Origin: Actinomadura livida
GTDB taxonomy: Bacteria > Actinomycetota > Actinomycetes > Streptosporangiales > Streptosporangiaceae
Reading direction: 5' to 3'
Assembly: GCF_014648675.1 (NCBI RefSeq)
Contig: NZ_BMRO01000003.1
Span: 418,711 to 482,710, forward strand
Length of the DNA stretch: 64,000 nucleotides
Position 1 is the stretch's first letter. The number at the start of each line of letters is the position of its first letter. The notes beneath the pieces are model-generated. The model had not been told where the DNA came from. It saw nothing but the letters and a program-made list of their open reading frames with translations, and searched no databases. Shown here one piece after another: positions 8,364 to 17,327 of the stretch. The position numbers and the translations under genes are program-made.

Positions 8364-9122
8364 ATGACGGTTGGCGCGGGGGCGGACCCGGGAGCCACGC
8401 CGGTCACCGGTTCCGGAACCGGCGGCGGGGCGGGCGGCCCCGGAGCCGGCGGCGGACCGGGAGCCGGACCGGCACCGGACCGGACCGTCCAGGAACCGCC
8501 CGTGCAGGGAACGCCCGCGCAGGAACCGCCTGTGCCGGAGTCGCCCATGCCGGAGTCGCCCGTGCAGAAGGCGGCGCGGAAGGCCGGGCAGGGCTCGTCC
8601 ACATGGCACCGCTTCCACTACGCGGTCGGCGTCTTCCTGATCGCGTACGGCGGGACGGGCCTGCTCAGCGCGGTGCTGATGTGGGGCGACCGGCAGGACG
8701 AGGTCGAGGGCTACTTCGGGGCACTGCCCGCGACGGCCGTCCTGATCCTGGTCAAGGTGATCGAGGTGGCGCTCACCGCCTCGGCGGCCGCCGCGCTGGT
8801 GCTCCGCCGGGACGTCCTGCTCGTCCCGCCGATGGTCGGCTGGATGGCCGGGTTCGCGATGTTCGCCGTGCTGGACGTCTTCACGGCCGGATGGGGCGGC
8901 CTGGTCGAGCACCTGCTGTACCTGGCGGCCTTCGTCGTGCTGCTGTTCCTGTCCTACGGGCTGAGCGCGAAGGCGCAGCTCGCGGGGGCGGCCAAGGACG
9001 AGGACGACGGCCCGTCCGGCGGCGGGCCGCAGCTCACCCGGACCCAGGAGTTCGCGCTCCAGGCGATCAACCGGGCCGCAGCCCTCACCGGGCCGCGGCC
9101 GCGCCCGGGGCGCCCCGCCTGA
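8364..9122 (+). CDS. Membrane protein with Pro/Gly-rich N-terminal tail
   Basis: A 252-residue protein starting at ATG 8364 behind GGGGGGAC. The first 70 residues are a Gly-, Pro- and Glu-rich disordered tail with short imperfect repeats (variants of PVQEPPV and PESPMPESP). Four hydrophobic segments follow (about 90-110, 120-145, 155-175 and 180-200), and the cytoplasmic C-terminal tail is charged. It looks like a DUF-type four-helix membrane protein; the family is not recognised. The frame is open far upstream, but only this start has an RBS. The next gene begins 54 bp downstream. Confidence 0.7.
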   Translation: MTVGAGADPGATPVTGSGTGGGAGGPGAGGGPGAGPAPDRTVQEPPVQGTPAQEPPVPESPMPESPVQKAARKAGQGSSTWHRFHYAVGVFLIAYGGTGLLSAVLMWGDRQDEVEGYFGALPATAVLILVKVIEVALTASAAAALVLRRDVLLVPPMVGWMAGFAMFAVLDVFTAGWGGLVEHLLYLAAFVVLLFLSYGLSAKAQLAGAAKDEDDGPSGGGPQLTRTQEFALQAINRAAALTGPRPRPGRPA

Positions 9123-9176
9123 TCTTGGCAGATCTTGCCCTTGGTGGGTCACCCGCCCGGTGTCACTTTGTCGCTC

Positions 9177-11702
9177 ATGAGAGCCCGAAAACTGGTGTGG
9201 CCGCTGGCGCTGGCCACGTCCCTGGCGCTGCCGGCGTCGCTCGCGGCCCCGGCGGCCGCGCAGTCCCCCGCCGCACCTCCGGCGAACTGCGATCCGACGC
9301 GGACCGACCCGGTCTACCGGGGCGAGGTCCCCTCCCCTGAGCAGGTCCTCGGCTTCGAGCTCGGCGAGCGGCCGGTCACCGCCGCCGAGTCCGACAGGTA
9401 CCTGGAGGCGATCGCCGCGAAGAGCGAGCGCGTCGTGTCCGGGACGCTGGCCACCTCCGCGCAGGGCCGGCCGCTCAAGTACGCGATCGCGGGCCGCCCC
9501 GGGCTGGTGTCCAAGGCGGGGCTTGCGAAGGTGCGCACGGAGGCGGGCCTGCTGCGCAACCCGCGCACGCCCGAGGCGCTGGCCAAGCACATCACCAGGC
9601 ACGGCGTCCCGATCCTGTGGGTCAGCGGCAACGTCCACGGCAACGAGCCGAGCGGCACGGACGCGGCGCTCAGGGTGCTGCGCGGCCTCGGCGACCGCAC
9701 GGACTGCGCCGCGAAGGCGATCCTCGACAACGCGCTCGTGGTGGTCCTGCCGACGCAGAACCCGGACGGCCGCGAGGCGGGGACGCGCCAGAACGCGTAC
9801 GGCTTCGACATGAACCGCGACTGGTTCGCGCGCACCCAGCCGGAGACCGACGGCAAGCTGGCGATGCTCAACCAGTACCCGCCGGCGCTGTACATCGACG
9901 CTCACGAGATGGGCGGGACGTCGTACTTCTTCCCGCCGAACGCCGACCCGATCTACCACGAGACGCCCGAGCAGGCGATCGGCTGGATCAACGACCTGTA
10001 CGGCGGGGCGATGGCCGCGGAGTTCACGCGGCGCGGCATCGACTTCTTCAACCGCGACGTCTACGACCTCTTCTACCAGGGGTACGGCGACTCGGTGCCG
10101 ACCAGCGGTTTCCACGCCGCCGGGATGACGTTCGAGAAGGGCAACTCCAGCCCGTACCCGGAGAAGGTGGAGGAGCAGTACCTCACCCAGTGGGTGACGC
10201 TGTCGGCCGCGGCCGGCGACCGGCAGCGCGTCCTCACCGAGTGGCGCCAGATGACCGTGGACGCGTACCGGCAGGGCGAGGCCGGGAAGCTGGAGCCCAA
10301 CCAGATCTACAACCCGCCGAACCAGATCGACCGGCAGGTGCCCGACCGGAAGGTGCGGCACTACTTCCTGCGGGACGGCGACCCGGCCAAGCGCGACGAG
10401 GTCCGCACGGTCGTGCGCAGGCTGCAGCGGATGGGCGTCCGCGTCGAGAAGCTCGTGCGGCCGCTGACCGTCCCGGACTTCAAGCCGTACGGGCAGGCCG
10501 AGGGCAAGGCGACCCTCCCCGCCGGCACCTACTGGATCACGATGGCCCAGGGGCGGAAGCACTGGATCCAGGCCATGCTGAACGAGGACTCCTACACGCC
10601 GTTCCCGTACTTCTACGACGTGACGGCGTGGAGCCTGCCGCTGCTGGCGAACGTGCAGGGCGGGTCGTCCGGCGCCGCGCTGCGCCCGCGGGCCGTCCCG
10701 GTGGAGACCGTCCCGGCGCCGCGCCCGGGCCACGAGGGCAAGGCGCCGCGGCTCGGCGTCCTGCAGCTCTCCGCGACGTCGTCGGCGGCGCGCGAGTCGG
10801 CCGGCTGGCTGCGGCACCGCCTCGACCGCGACTGGAAGCTGCCGTACACGATGCTGACCCCGGCGGACGTGGCGGCGGGCAGGCTCGCGGGCATCGAGGT
10901 GCTGGTCACCCCGGACGGCCCGGCGTCGTCCGCGTACGACGCGCTCGGCGACGCGGGGCGTTCCGCGCTCCAGGAGTGGACGCGCGGCGGCGGCCGCTAC
11001 ATCGGCTGGCAGGGCGGCACGCAGCTCGCGGCGCGGCTCGGCCTGACGACGGCGACGCTGTCGGAACCGGCCTCCGACATACCCGGCACGCTGTTCCGCG
11101 TGCAGGTGGACGAGGACGGCCCGCTCGCCGCGGACGTCGGCGGGACGGTCTGGAACTTCACGTCCTACGACCTGGTCATGCGGGCGTCCAGCGGCGTCGC
11201 CGCCGCGTACCCCGAGGCGGACTCGCCCGCCTGGTTCGTGTCCGGGTTCGAGCGGGGCGCCGCGGAGCTGGGCGGCACGGCCGCGGTCGTGGACCAGCCC
11301 GCGGGCGAGGGACGCTCGGTGCTGTTCGCGGCGGAGCCCAACTTCCGCGCGTTCACCGACGGCACGGCGAAGCTGCTCTACAACGCGATCCTGGGCCCGG
11401 ACCCGGAGCGTGAAGCGGCTCCGCGGGCGGCCGCGACGGCCGAGGCGGCGCGGAAGGCGGCCGCCCTCCCGTCGCACGAGTCGCCGATCCGGGTGTCGGT
11501 GAAGGCGTCCGACGCGGCCGAGGCGGCGTCGGTCCTGCGGTCGGTCGGCGCGAGGTGGGACGAGAGCCGCAGCGGCGGCGTCGTCCACTACGTGGTCGAC
11601 AACCCGCGCGGCCTTCCGACGGACCACCACCCGTTCGCGGGCAGGCTGCCGTCGCTGATCGCCGAGGCGGGGATCGACCCGGTCGCCGTCACTCTGCCCT
11701 GA
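9177..11702 (+). CDS. Secreted M14 zinc carboxypeptidase-like protein
   Basis: An 841-residue exported peptidase. ATG 9177 begins a clear Sec signal peptide (RARK, hydrophobic core, APAAAQ cleavage region). The M14 domain carries the zinc ligands His154 and Glu157 in HGNEPSG and His243 in DAHEMGG, and the catalytic Glu320 in MTFEKG, so the active site is complete. A long C-terminal region of about 450 residues is additional and includes a glutamine-amidotransferase-like alpha/beta segment (LGVLQLS..., GIEVLVTPDG). No good Shine-Dalgarno precedes the ATG. Likely role: extracellular removal of C-terminal residues from peptides. A strong terminator follows. Confidence 0.88.
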   Translation: MRARKLVWPLALATSLALPASLAAPAAAQSPAAPPANCDPTRTDPVYRGEVPSPEQVLGFELGERPVTAAESDRYLEAIAAKSERVVSGTLATSAQGRPLKYAIAGRPGLVSKAGLAKVRTEAGLLRNPRTPEALAKHITRHGVPILWVSGNVHGNEPSGTDAALRVLRGLGDRTDCAAKAILDNALVVVLPTQNPDGREAGTRQNAYGFDMNRDWFARTQPETDGKLAMLNQYPPALYIDAHEMGGTSYFFPPNADPIYHETPEQAIGWINDLYGGAMAAEFTRRGIDFFNRDVYDLFYQGYGDSVPTSGFHAAGMTFEKGNSSPYPEKVEEQYLTQWVTLSAAAGDRQRVLTEWRQMTVDAYRQGEAGKLEPNQIYNPPNQIDRQVPDRKVRHYFLRDGDPAKRDEVRTVVRRLQRMGVRVEKLVRPLTVPDFKPYGQAEGKATLPAGTYWITMAQGRKHWIQAMLNEDSYTPFPYFYDVTAWSLPLLANVQGGSSGAALRPRAVPVETVPAPRPGHEGKAPRLGVLQLSATSSAARESAGWLRHRLDRDWKLPYTMLTPADVAAGRLAGIEVLVTPDGPASSAYDALGDAGRSALQEWTRGGGRYIGWQGGTQLAARLGLTTATLSEPASDIPGTLFRVQVDEDGPLAADVGGTVWNFTSYDLVMRASSGVAAAYPEADSPAWFVSGFERGAAELGGTAAVVDQPAGEGRSVLFAAEPNFRAFTDGTAKLLYNAILGPDPEREAAPRAAATAEAARKAAALPSHESPIRVSVKASDAAEAASVLRSVGARWDESRSGGVVHYVVDNPRGLPTDHHPFAGRLPSLIAEAGIDPVAVTLP

Positions 11703-11719
11703 CCGCCTCCGATGACCGT

Positions 11720-11753
11720 GCGGCGTGCCGGACAACGGCGTCCGGCACGCCGC
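11720..11753 (+). terminator. Hairpin terminator after the M14 peptidase gene
   Basis: A perfect 13-bp stem (GCGGCGTGCCGGA and its complement) with an 8-base loop, 17 bp after the stop. It has no T-tract, as is usual in high-GC actinomycetes. The convergent Pth2 gene ends 41 bp farther on, so it may serve both directions. Confidence 0.8.
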
Positions 11754-11793
11754 GCCGCTTCCCGCACGTCCAGCGTCCCGCCCGGGTTCCCGG

Positions 11794-12480
11794 CTATTTG
11801 CGCACGAGCCAGGCGACGGCCGTCATCGTGCCGGGCGGGACCTCGGTGAAGCCGCCGTCGCGGACCGCGACCGTCGACTGCTTCACGCAGCTCCGCCACG
11901 GAACGTCCCTGACCAGGTGAACCGCCGCCCCGCTCTCCACCCATTCGGCCACGTGCTTGCGGCGGCCCTTGCGCAGGAGGAGCTGGGCCGCGTGCCCGCA
12001 CTGGGCGGCGGCCTTGCCGGTCGTGATCGTCACGTCCGGGTTGAGGGCGATCGCGGCGTACGGGGGCGCGGGCGGCGGCCCGGGCTCGTCCGCGTCGGCA
12101 AGGTCGAGGCCGGCCACCTGGAGCTTCGCCAGCTCGGGCGGGACGTCCTGCACCGGGCAGGGCGGGAACGCCCGCACCTGCGCGCCCGCGTGCCCGACCG
12201 TGACGCCTGGCAGCGCCTCCGCCTCCGGCCAGCGGACGCCGCGGGCCCGCCGGGTCACCTTGCGGATGCGGCGCGACTCCCACTCGCGGACCGCGTCGTG
12301 CCACTCGCCGCCGGGCTCGGCCGCGCGCGGGTCGGTGAGCAGCCTGACGACCGCGGCCGCCGCCGCCTCGCAGACCGCGCCGTGATTGGGCGGATCGGCC
12401 TTCTCGGCGCGTACCACCAACTGCATCGCCCAGGGCGGATCGTCGAGGGGGTCCACGAAAGGCGCATGGTCAGGTCGCAC
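11794..12480 (-). CDS. Pth2-type peptidyl-tRNA hydrolase family protein
   Basis: A 228-residue soluble protein. The C-terminal half carries the PTH2 signature TTGKAAAQCGHAAQLLL. The N-terminal half (MQLVVRAEKADPP...) is an extension seen in actinobacterial members of this family. Pth2 enzymes cleave peptidyl-tRNA to recycle tRNA. The start is uncertain: GTG 12480 gives the family-like N terminus, and ATG 12426 would remove 18 residues. It is divergent from the membrane protein starting at 12636. Actinomycetes also encode a canonical Pth, so this is probably an accessory enzyme. Confidence 0.78.
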   Translation of the reverse strand: MRPDHAPFVDPLDDPPWAMQLVVRAEKADPPNHGAVCEAAAAAVVRLLTDPRAAEPGGEWHDAVREWESRRIRKVTRRARGVRWPEAEALPGVTVGHAGAQVRAFPPCPVQDVPPELAKLQVAGLDLADADEPGPPPAPPYAAIALNPDVTITTGKAAAQCGHAAQLLLRKGRRKHVAEWVESGAAVHLVRDVPWRSCVKQSTVAVRDGGFTEVPPGTMTAVAWLVRK

Positions 12481-12635
12481 GTGTGGAGTATTCCAAACTC
12501 GATCCGGCTTTCCGGAGACGGATGTGGGTACTGCAACTCTTACCGTCCCCCGGACGTCGTTCCCTATACGGGCTGGACGGTCCCCGCCGGAGAGGGCGGG
12601 GGGACACGGCGGACGAGTCGGGTCGGAGGTCGCCG

Positions 12636-13709
12636 GTGACCAGTGGCGCGTGGAACGATTCCATACCGGGTATCGGCACGTTCTTCGTCGGCATCGACGT
12701 GGCACCGGGGCGCTACCGGTGCGACGACGGCAAGGGCGGCTGGTGGGTGCGCTTCACCGGACCCGGCGGGGGCGACCCCGTGGGCTCGTGGCCGCTGCCC
12801 CCGGGCCCCACCGAGATCGAGATCGCGCAGACGGACTTCGCGTTCGAGACCCACGTGTCCACCTACTGGCGGCGGATCGCGCCGCCCCGCGCCCCCGAGG
12901 ACGGCTCGCCCGCCGAGCCGCGCCCCGTCGCCGACCCCGCCCTGCGCGCCGAACTCGACACGATCGTCGCGCGCCGCCGCCCGCTGCTGTGGCTGGCGCC
13001 GCTGACGGTGCTCGGCCTCGGCCTGCTCGGCTCGCCGCTGCTCGGCTCGCTGTGGCTGATCGGCCTCGGCATGCTCGCGGTGCTGGTCGCGCTCGGCACC
13101 CCCTCGGTCTCGCTCGACCTGCGGCGCGCCCGCGAGCTGGAGCGGCGCCGCGACCGCTACCTCACCCCGCAGGACTTCGACGACGAGGGCCGCGCGATGC
13201 TCGGGCGCGTCCAGGCCGCGATCGACGCCGTCCGCGACTCCGAGGTCAACCGGGAGGGGCTGCTGGACTCCGTCGACAACGCCGTCACGCTGCCGCGGCA
13301 GGAGTGGGAGATCGCGCAGGTGCTGGCGCGGCAGTCGAAGCTGCGCGCCGAGCAGGAGGAGCTGGCGGGCGGCGGCACGCTGCTCCCCGAGGTCGAGGCC
13401 GCGCTCGCCCCGCTGCGCGAGAAGCTCGCCATCTCCGTGGCGGCGGTGACGCGCCGCGTGGAGGCGCTCGAGCGCTACGCGGCGCGGGCCAGGTCGGCGG
13501 ACGAGGTGCTGCGCGCCCAGCGGCACCTGGAGTCCATCGCGGAGAAGGCCCGCCAGTACGACGAGCTGATCGCCGACACCGTCCGCGACGACCTCGCGCT
13601 GCCCGCGATCGAGCGGCTGACCGAGCAGAGCGACGAGCTCGTCCGGACGCTGCGCGAGCGGCTGGCGAAGGCGGCGGAGGCGGGCGGCGAGCTCCCTCCC
13701 CCGCCCTAA
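12636..13709 (+). CDS. Membrane protein with N-terminal beta domain and coiled coil
   Basis: A 357-residue protein from GTG 12636, preceded by GGAGG. Residues 1-75 form a strand-rich domain (GIDVAPGRYRCDDGKGG) like the extracytoplasmic domains of actinomycete surface proteins. Two closely spaced transmembrane segments lie near 120-165. The rest is charged, with heptad-like helices (ARELERRRDR, ARQSKLRAEQEEL) suggesting a cytoplasmic coiled coil. The family is not recognised. The stop overlaps the convergent TetR gene by 4 bp. Confidence 0.72.
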   Translation: MTSGAWNDSIPGIGTFFVGIDVAPGRYRCDDGKGGWWVRFTGPGGGDPVGSWPLPPGPTEIEIAQTDFAFETHVSTYWRRIAPPRAPEDGSPAEPRPVADPALRAELDTIVARRRPLLWLAPLTVLGLGLLGSPLLGSLWLIGLGMLAVLVALGTPSVSLDLRRARELERRRDRYLTPQDFDDEGRAMLGRVQAAIDAVRDSEVNREGLLDSVDNAVTLPRQEWEIAQVLARQSKLRAEQEELAGGGTLLPEVEAALAPLREKLAISVAAVTRRVEALERYAARARSADEVLRAQRHLESIAEKARQYDELIADTVRDDLALPAIERLTEQSDELVRTLRERLAKAAEAGGELPPPP

Positions 13710-14293
13710 GGGACCGGTGCGAACAGCTCGTCCAGGTGGCGGCGCAGGATGTCCATGGCCGAGCCCGGGCTCCGGCGGCCCACCAGGACACTCGTCCCGA
13801 GCCCGTGCGCGAGCGCGAGCAGCCGCGCCGCCTCGGTCTCCGGATCCCCCGCCACGCCCGCGCCGGCGAGGACCCGCGTGATCTGCCGCTCCAGCCGGTC
13901 GGGCCCCTCCACGAACGGCTGGGCCGCCATCGAGGGATCGGTCAGGGCGAGGACGGCGTAGGACGTCCAGACCTGGTGGAACACGCGGCTCTCGGGATCG
14001 GTGGGCAGCGCCTCGGCGAGCAGGGCCTCGACGACCTCCCGCGGTGACGGGTCCCGCAGCCCCGCCAGCCGTGCCGCCCACCGCTCGTGGCTCTGCCGTT
14101 CGAGCCGTTCCAGCACCGCGTTCATCAGCTGGGCCTTGCTCTCGAAGTAGTACTGGACGAGCCGCAGCGACACCCCGGCCTCCGCGGCCACCGACCGCAT
14201 GGTGACGGCGTGCAGCCCGTCCCGCCCGGCCACCCGGACGAGCCCGTCGATGATCTGCGCGCGGCGCGCGTCGTGGTCGGCGGTTCTCGGCAA
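13706..14293 (-). CDS. TetR-family regulator of the adjacent MFS gene
   Basis: A 195-residue TetR protein with the N-terminal HTH (ITMRSVAAEAGVSLRLVQYYF-like, about residues 28-50) and a helical ligand-binding half. TTG 14293 is preferred because GGAAGGGGAG precedes it at good spacing; ATG 14329 would put the start inside the operator. It is divergent from the MFS exporter, and the 67-bp gap holds TGATAC/GTATCA repeats. It most likely represses both genes until the exported compound binds. Confidence 0.85.
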   Translation of the reverse strand: MPRTADHDARRAQIIDGLVRVAGRDGLHAVTMRSVAAEAGVSLRLVQYYFESKAQLMNAVLERLERQSHERWAARLAGLRDPSPREVVEALLAEALPTDPESRVFHQVWTSYAVLALTDPSMAAQPFVEGPDRLERQITRVLAGAGVAGDPETEAARLLALAHGLGTSVLVGRRSPGSAMDILRRHLDELFAPVP

Positions 14294-14312
14294 GCTCTCC
14301 CCTTCCGGTGTG

Positions 14313-14337
14313 TGATACACACGTATCATATTGATAC
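14313..14337. promoter_or_regulatory. TGATAC/GTATCA operator between TetR and MFS genes
   Basis: Three hexamers alternate in orientation: TGATAC (14313-14318), GTATCA (14323-14328) and TGATAC (14332-14337). They form two overlapping inverted repeats, with 4-base and 3-base spacers. The site lies between divergent starts at 14293 and 14361, where a TetR dimer would block both promoters. Confidence 0.75.
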
Positions 14338-14360
14338 AGCCGTACCACAACGGGAGACGG

Positions 14361-15710
14361 ATGACACCGCGCCATCGGCTGGTGCTCGCCCTGGCATGCA
14401 CCGCGCAGTTCATGGTCGTCCTGGACGTCTCCGTGGTGAACGTCGCCCTGCCGTCGGTCCAGGCGGACCTGGGCGTCGCCCCGGCCGACCTGCAGTGGAT
14501 CGTGAACGCCTACGCGCTGGCGTTCGGCGGGCTGCTCCTGCTCGGCGGCCGCCTCGCCGACCTCTGCGGCCTCCGCCGCACCGTCCTCGGCGGGCTGGCC
14601 CTCTTCACCCTCGCCAGCCTGGCGGGCGGCCTCGCGGCGGACCCCGGGACCCTCATCGCGGCCCGCGCCTTCCAGGGCCTCGGCGCCGCCGTCCTCGCCC
14701 CCGCCACCCTGACCGTCCTCACCACCACGTTCGACGAGGACCTGCGCCCGCGCGTCCTGGCCGCCTGGACGGCCGTGGGGCTGGCCGGGGGAACCGCCGG
14801 CAACCTCATCGGCGGCGTCCTCACCGACGCCCTGTCATGGCGCTGGATCCTGCTCATCAACGTCCCGGTCGGCGCCCTGGCCCTCCTGCCCACGCGCCTG
14901 CTGCCGAACAGCAGGCACCCACACGGGCGCCTGGACGTCCCCGGAGCCGTCCTGGCCACCGCCGGCGTCGCGTCCCTCACCTACGGCATCGCACGCGACT
15001 GGAACATCCCGGCCCTCGCCTTCGGTGTTGCCGCCCTGGCGGCCTTCACCGTCCTGCAATCCCGGTCGCAGACACCCCTGCTCCCCCTGCACCTCTTCCG
15101 CATCCGCCCGGTGGCCGCAGGGAACGTGACGATGCTGCTCGCCGGTGCCTGCCTCAACCCGATGTGGTACTTCCTGACGCTGTCCATGCAGAACGTCATG
15201 CACTACAGCCCCCTGCAAACGGGCCTGGGCTTCCTCCCCCACACGCTCCTCACCATGGCGGTCGCCCTGCACGTCACGCCCCGCCTGATGAAACGCACCG
15301 ACGACCGCACCCTGATCACCATCGGCGCGTTGACGGCCGCCGCGGGCTTCCTCTGGCAGAGCCGCCTGGCCCCCGGCGACGGCTACCTCGCGGGCATCCT
15401 CGGCCCGGCGATCCTGATCTCCGCCGGCGCCGGCCTCCTCAACACCCCGCTCACCAAGGCCGTCACCTCCAACGTCCCCGCCAAAGACGCCGGCGCCGCC
15501 TCCGGCCTGATGAACACCACCAAACAGACCGGCGCCGCCCTGGGCCTGGCCGCCCTGGTCACCCTGACGACCACCTACGGCCACGCCTTCACCGCGCTCG
15601 CCGTCCTCCTCCTGGTCGCGGCCGTCTCCGCCCGCGCTCTCCCCTCGGCGCGGAGGCGTCCACACCGGACGATCAGCCGACGAGGGTGCGGACCTGGGTT
15701 GGGGAGGTGA
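14361..15710 (+). CDS. MFS drug exporter, DHA2-like
   Basis: A 449-residue major facilitator from ATG 14361, preceded by GGGAGACGG. It opens with the DHA2-style VVLDVSVVNVALPSVQ and WIVNAYALAFGG, followed by motif A GGRLADLCGLRR, and has 12-14 hydrophobic helices. DHA2 pumps export drugs or dyes with protons. The C-terminal 25 residues are basic and unlike the family, and the frame runs 38 bp into the convergent HAD gene, so the natural stop may have been lost by a small indel. Regulation by the divergent TetR is likely. Confidence 0.87.
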   Translation: MTPRHRLVLALACTAQFMVVLDVSVVNVALPSVQADLGVAPADLQWIVNAYALAFGGLLLLGGRLADLCGLRRTVLGGLALFTLASLAGGLAADPGTLIAARAFQGLGAAVLAPATLTVLTTTFDEDLRPRVLAAWTAVGLAGGTAGNLIGGVLTDALSWRWILLINVPVGALALLPTRLLPNSRHPHGRLDVPGAVLATAGVASLTYGIARDWNIPALAFGVAALAAFTVLQSRSQTPLLPLHLFRIRPVAAGNVTMLLAGACLNPMWYFLTLSMQNVMHYSPLQTGLGFLPHTLLTMAVALHVTPRLMKRTDDRTLITIGALTAAAGFLWQSRLAPGDGYLAGILGPAILISAGAGLLNTPLTKAVTSNVPAKDAGAASGLMNTTKQTGAALGLAALVTLTTTYGHAFTALAVLLLVAAVSARALPSARRRPHRTISRRGCGPGLGR

Positions 15711-16260
15711 AGAGTTCGGCGCGCATGCCGGTTTCGCGGGCGGCCAGGACGTTGCGTTCGTTGTCGTCGAAGAAGATGACGTCGGACGGCTGGACGCCGA
15801 GGCGTTCGGCGCAGATCTCGTAGGCGCGGGGGTCGGGCTTGGCGACGCCGATGCGGCAGGAGTAGGTGAGCGCGTCGAAGCGGCCGAGCACGGCGCCGTG
15901 GCGGGCCTCGAAGCGGGGCACCAGGTCGCTGATGATGTTGGACAGGAGCCCGAGGGTGCGGCCCCCGTCGGCGAGCTCGTGGACGAGGTCGACCATGGCG
16001 TCGTCCACCTCGGTCCAGGACTCCAGGTCGGCCTCGATGAGGGCCGGGACGTCCGGGAACGCGGTGCCGAGGAGGCCGGCCACGTCGGCCCAGTAGGCGG
16101 TGCTCTCCTGACCGGCGTCGTAGGACGGCCGGCACGACCAGTAGGCGTCCCAGAAGGAGGGGCCCGGATCTCCGGCGGTCTCCTCGATCCGCCGCACCGC
16201 CTCGGGGGTCTGGGTGCGGGCGATCACTCCGTACAGGTCGAAAACGATCACGTCGGGCAT
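15673..16260 (-). CDS. HAD-superfamily hydrolase, YihX-like
   Basis: A 195-residue HAD protein from ATG 16260. The nucleophile Asp8 is in FDLYGV. Ser107 (LLSN), Lys141 (AKPD) and Asp165-Asp166 (FFDDN) complete motifs II to IV. The usual second Asp of motif I is Tyr10, so acid/base help during phosphate transfer is altered. Related YihX-like proteins dephosphorylate sugar phosphates, but the substrate here is unknown. The upstream region shared with the TetR gene contains a KstR2-like box. Confidence 0.8.
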   Translation of the reverse strand: MPDVIVFDLYGVIARTQTPEAVRRIEETAGDPGPSFWDAYWSCRPSYDAGQESTAYWADVAGLLGTAFPDVPALIEADLESWTEVDDAMVDLVHELADGGRTLGLLSNIISDLVPRFEARHGAVLGRFDALTYSCRIGVAKPDPRAYEICAERLGVQPSDVIFFDDNERNVLAARETGMRAELFTSPTQVRTLVG

Positions 16261-16298
16261 GGCCCGAGCCTATGCGTGGCGCGCGGGCGCCGAAATGC

Positions 16299-16312
16299 AG
16301 CAAGCGCTTGTT
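16299..16312. promoter_or_regulatory. KstR2-type operator
   Basis: AGCAAGCGCTTGTT fits the published KstR2 consensus AnCAAGnnCTTGnT at every fixed position. It lies in the 115-bp gap between the leftward HAD gene (start 16260) and the rightward KstR2-like TetR gene (start 16376), so autoregulation and control of the HAD gene are both plausible. Confidence 0.75.
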
Positions 16313-16375
16313 GCCGCGGCGTACGCTTGGTGCGGGCGACGAGCAAGCGGTTGGGCGACACGGCATAATGAGAGG

Positions 16376-17035
16376 GTGACGACCACGAGCGCCGATTCCG
16401 GACGACCCAGGACCCGCGCCGGCGGTGCCCGCCGCCGCGGCAAGGGCTCCGCCGCGCTGGCGTCGGAGCGGCGCGAGCACCTGGTCAGGCTGGCCGCGGA
16501 ACTGTTCGCCGAGAAGGGCTTCCAGGCCACCACGGTCCGCAACATCGCCGACGAGGCCGGCATCCTCTCGGGCAGCCTCTACCACCACTTCGACTCCAAA
16601 GAGTCGATCGTCGACGAGATCCTCGCCAGCTTCTTCAACGAGATCATGGCGTCCTACCAGGCGGTGCTCGACCGGCGGGAGAGCCCCCGCGACACCATCG
16701 CCGGGCTCGTCCGCGTCGCGTTCGGGAGCCTGGAGCCGCACCGGGCCGCGATCACGGTGATGCAGAACGACTGGAACTACCTCAAGGGGATGGACCGCTT
16801 CTCGTACCTGAACAAGTCCGAGGACGAGGTCGAGAAGATGTGGGTCGACACCCTGAGCGCGGGCCAGAAGGAGGGGTTGTTCCGCGACGACCTCGACCCG
16901 AAGCTCACCTACCGGATGATCCGCGACACGATCTGGGTGGCGGTCCGCTGGTTCAAGCCGGGCGGCAGGCTGGACGCCCAGGGCCTCGCCGACCACTACC
17001 TCAAGGTGATGTTCGACGGCATCAACCTCCACTAG
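16376..17035 (+). CDS. kstR2: TetR-family regulator, KstR2-like
   Basis: A 219-residue regulator from GTG 16376. A basic N-terminal tail precedes the HTH (TVRNIADEAGILSGSLYHHF). The C-terminal half contains KMWVDTLSAGQKEG and RMIRDTIWVAVRWFKPGG, which closely track mycobacterial KstR2, the repressor of the late cholesterol (HIP) catabolism genes that binds a CoA thioester. A matching operator sits just upstream. No HIP pathway genes are within this window, so the regulon must lie elsewhere. Orthology is inferred from sequence memory and the operator match. Confidence 0.8.
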   Translation: MTTTSADSGRPRTRAGGARRRGKGSAALASERREHLVRLAAELFAEKGFQATTVRNIADEAGILSGSLYHHFDSKESIVDEILASFFNEIMASYQAVLDRRESPRDTIAGLVRVAFGSLEPHRAAITVMQNDWNYLKGMDRFSYLNKSEDEVEKMWVDTLSAGQKEGLFRDDLDPKLTYRMIRDTIWVAVRWFKPGGRLDAQGLADHYLKVMFDGINLH

Positions 17036-17039
17036 CCCG

Positions 17040-17065
17040 GCCCCTGAGGACTGCTCCGCAGGGGC
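17040..17065 (+). terminator. Short hairpin after the KstR2-like gene
   Basis: GCCCCTG and CAGGGGC arms (7 bp) with a 12-base loop, immediately after the stop at 17035. A modest terminator candidate. Confidence 0.5.
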
Positions 17066-17327
17066 GGCGGTGCAAGGTCGCGGCACTCGCTTCGTAAAGA
17101 TCATTTTCTCGTCGCCCTGCGCTGCCGGGCCCGCGGGACCCGCCTTTACGGACATGCCGGGGCGATTCGGTTCGGCGAATACATCCGTTCGGGCACAACC
17201 GGCGCGGAATCCCACTGTGCACGTGCCCCAACCCCCATAGTGTGCTTAGTCACAATTTGCCGAGTAGGGGTGACGCTTTGGCCCGTGGGGACGCTGTTAC
17301 CGAGGAGATCTACGGGGGGAGGGCGAC

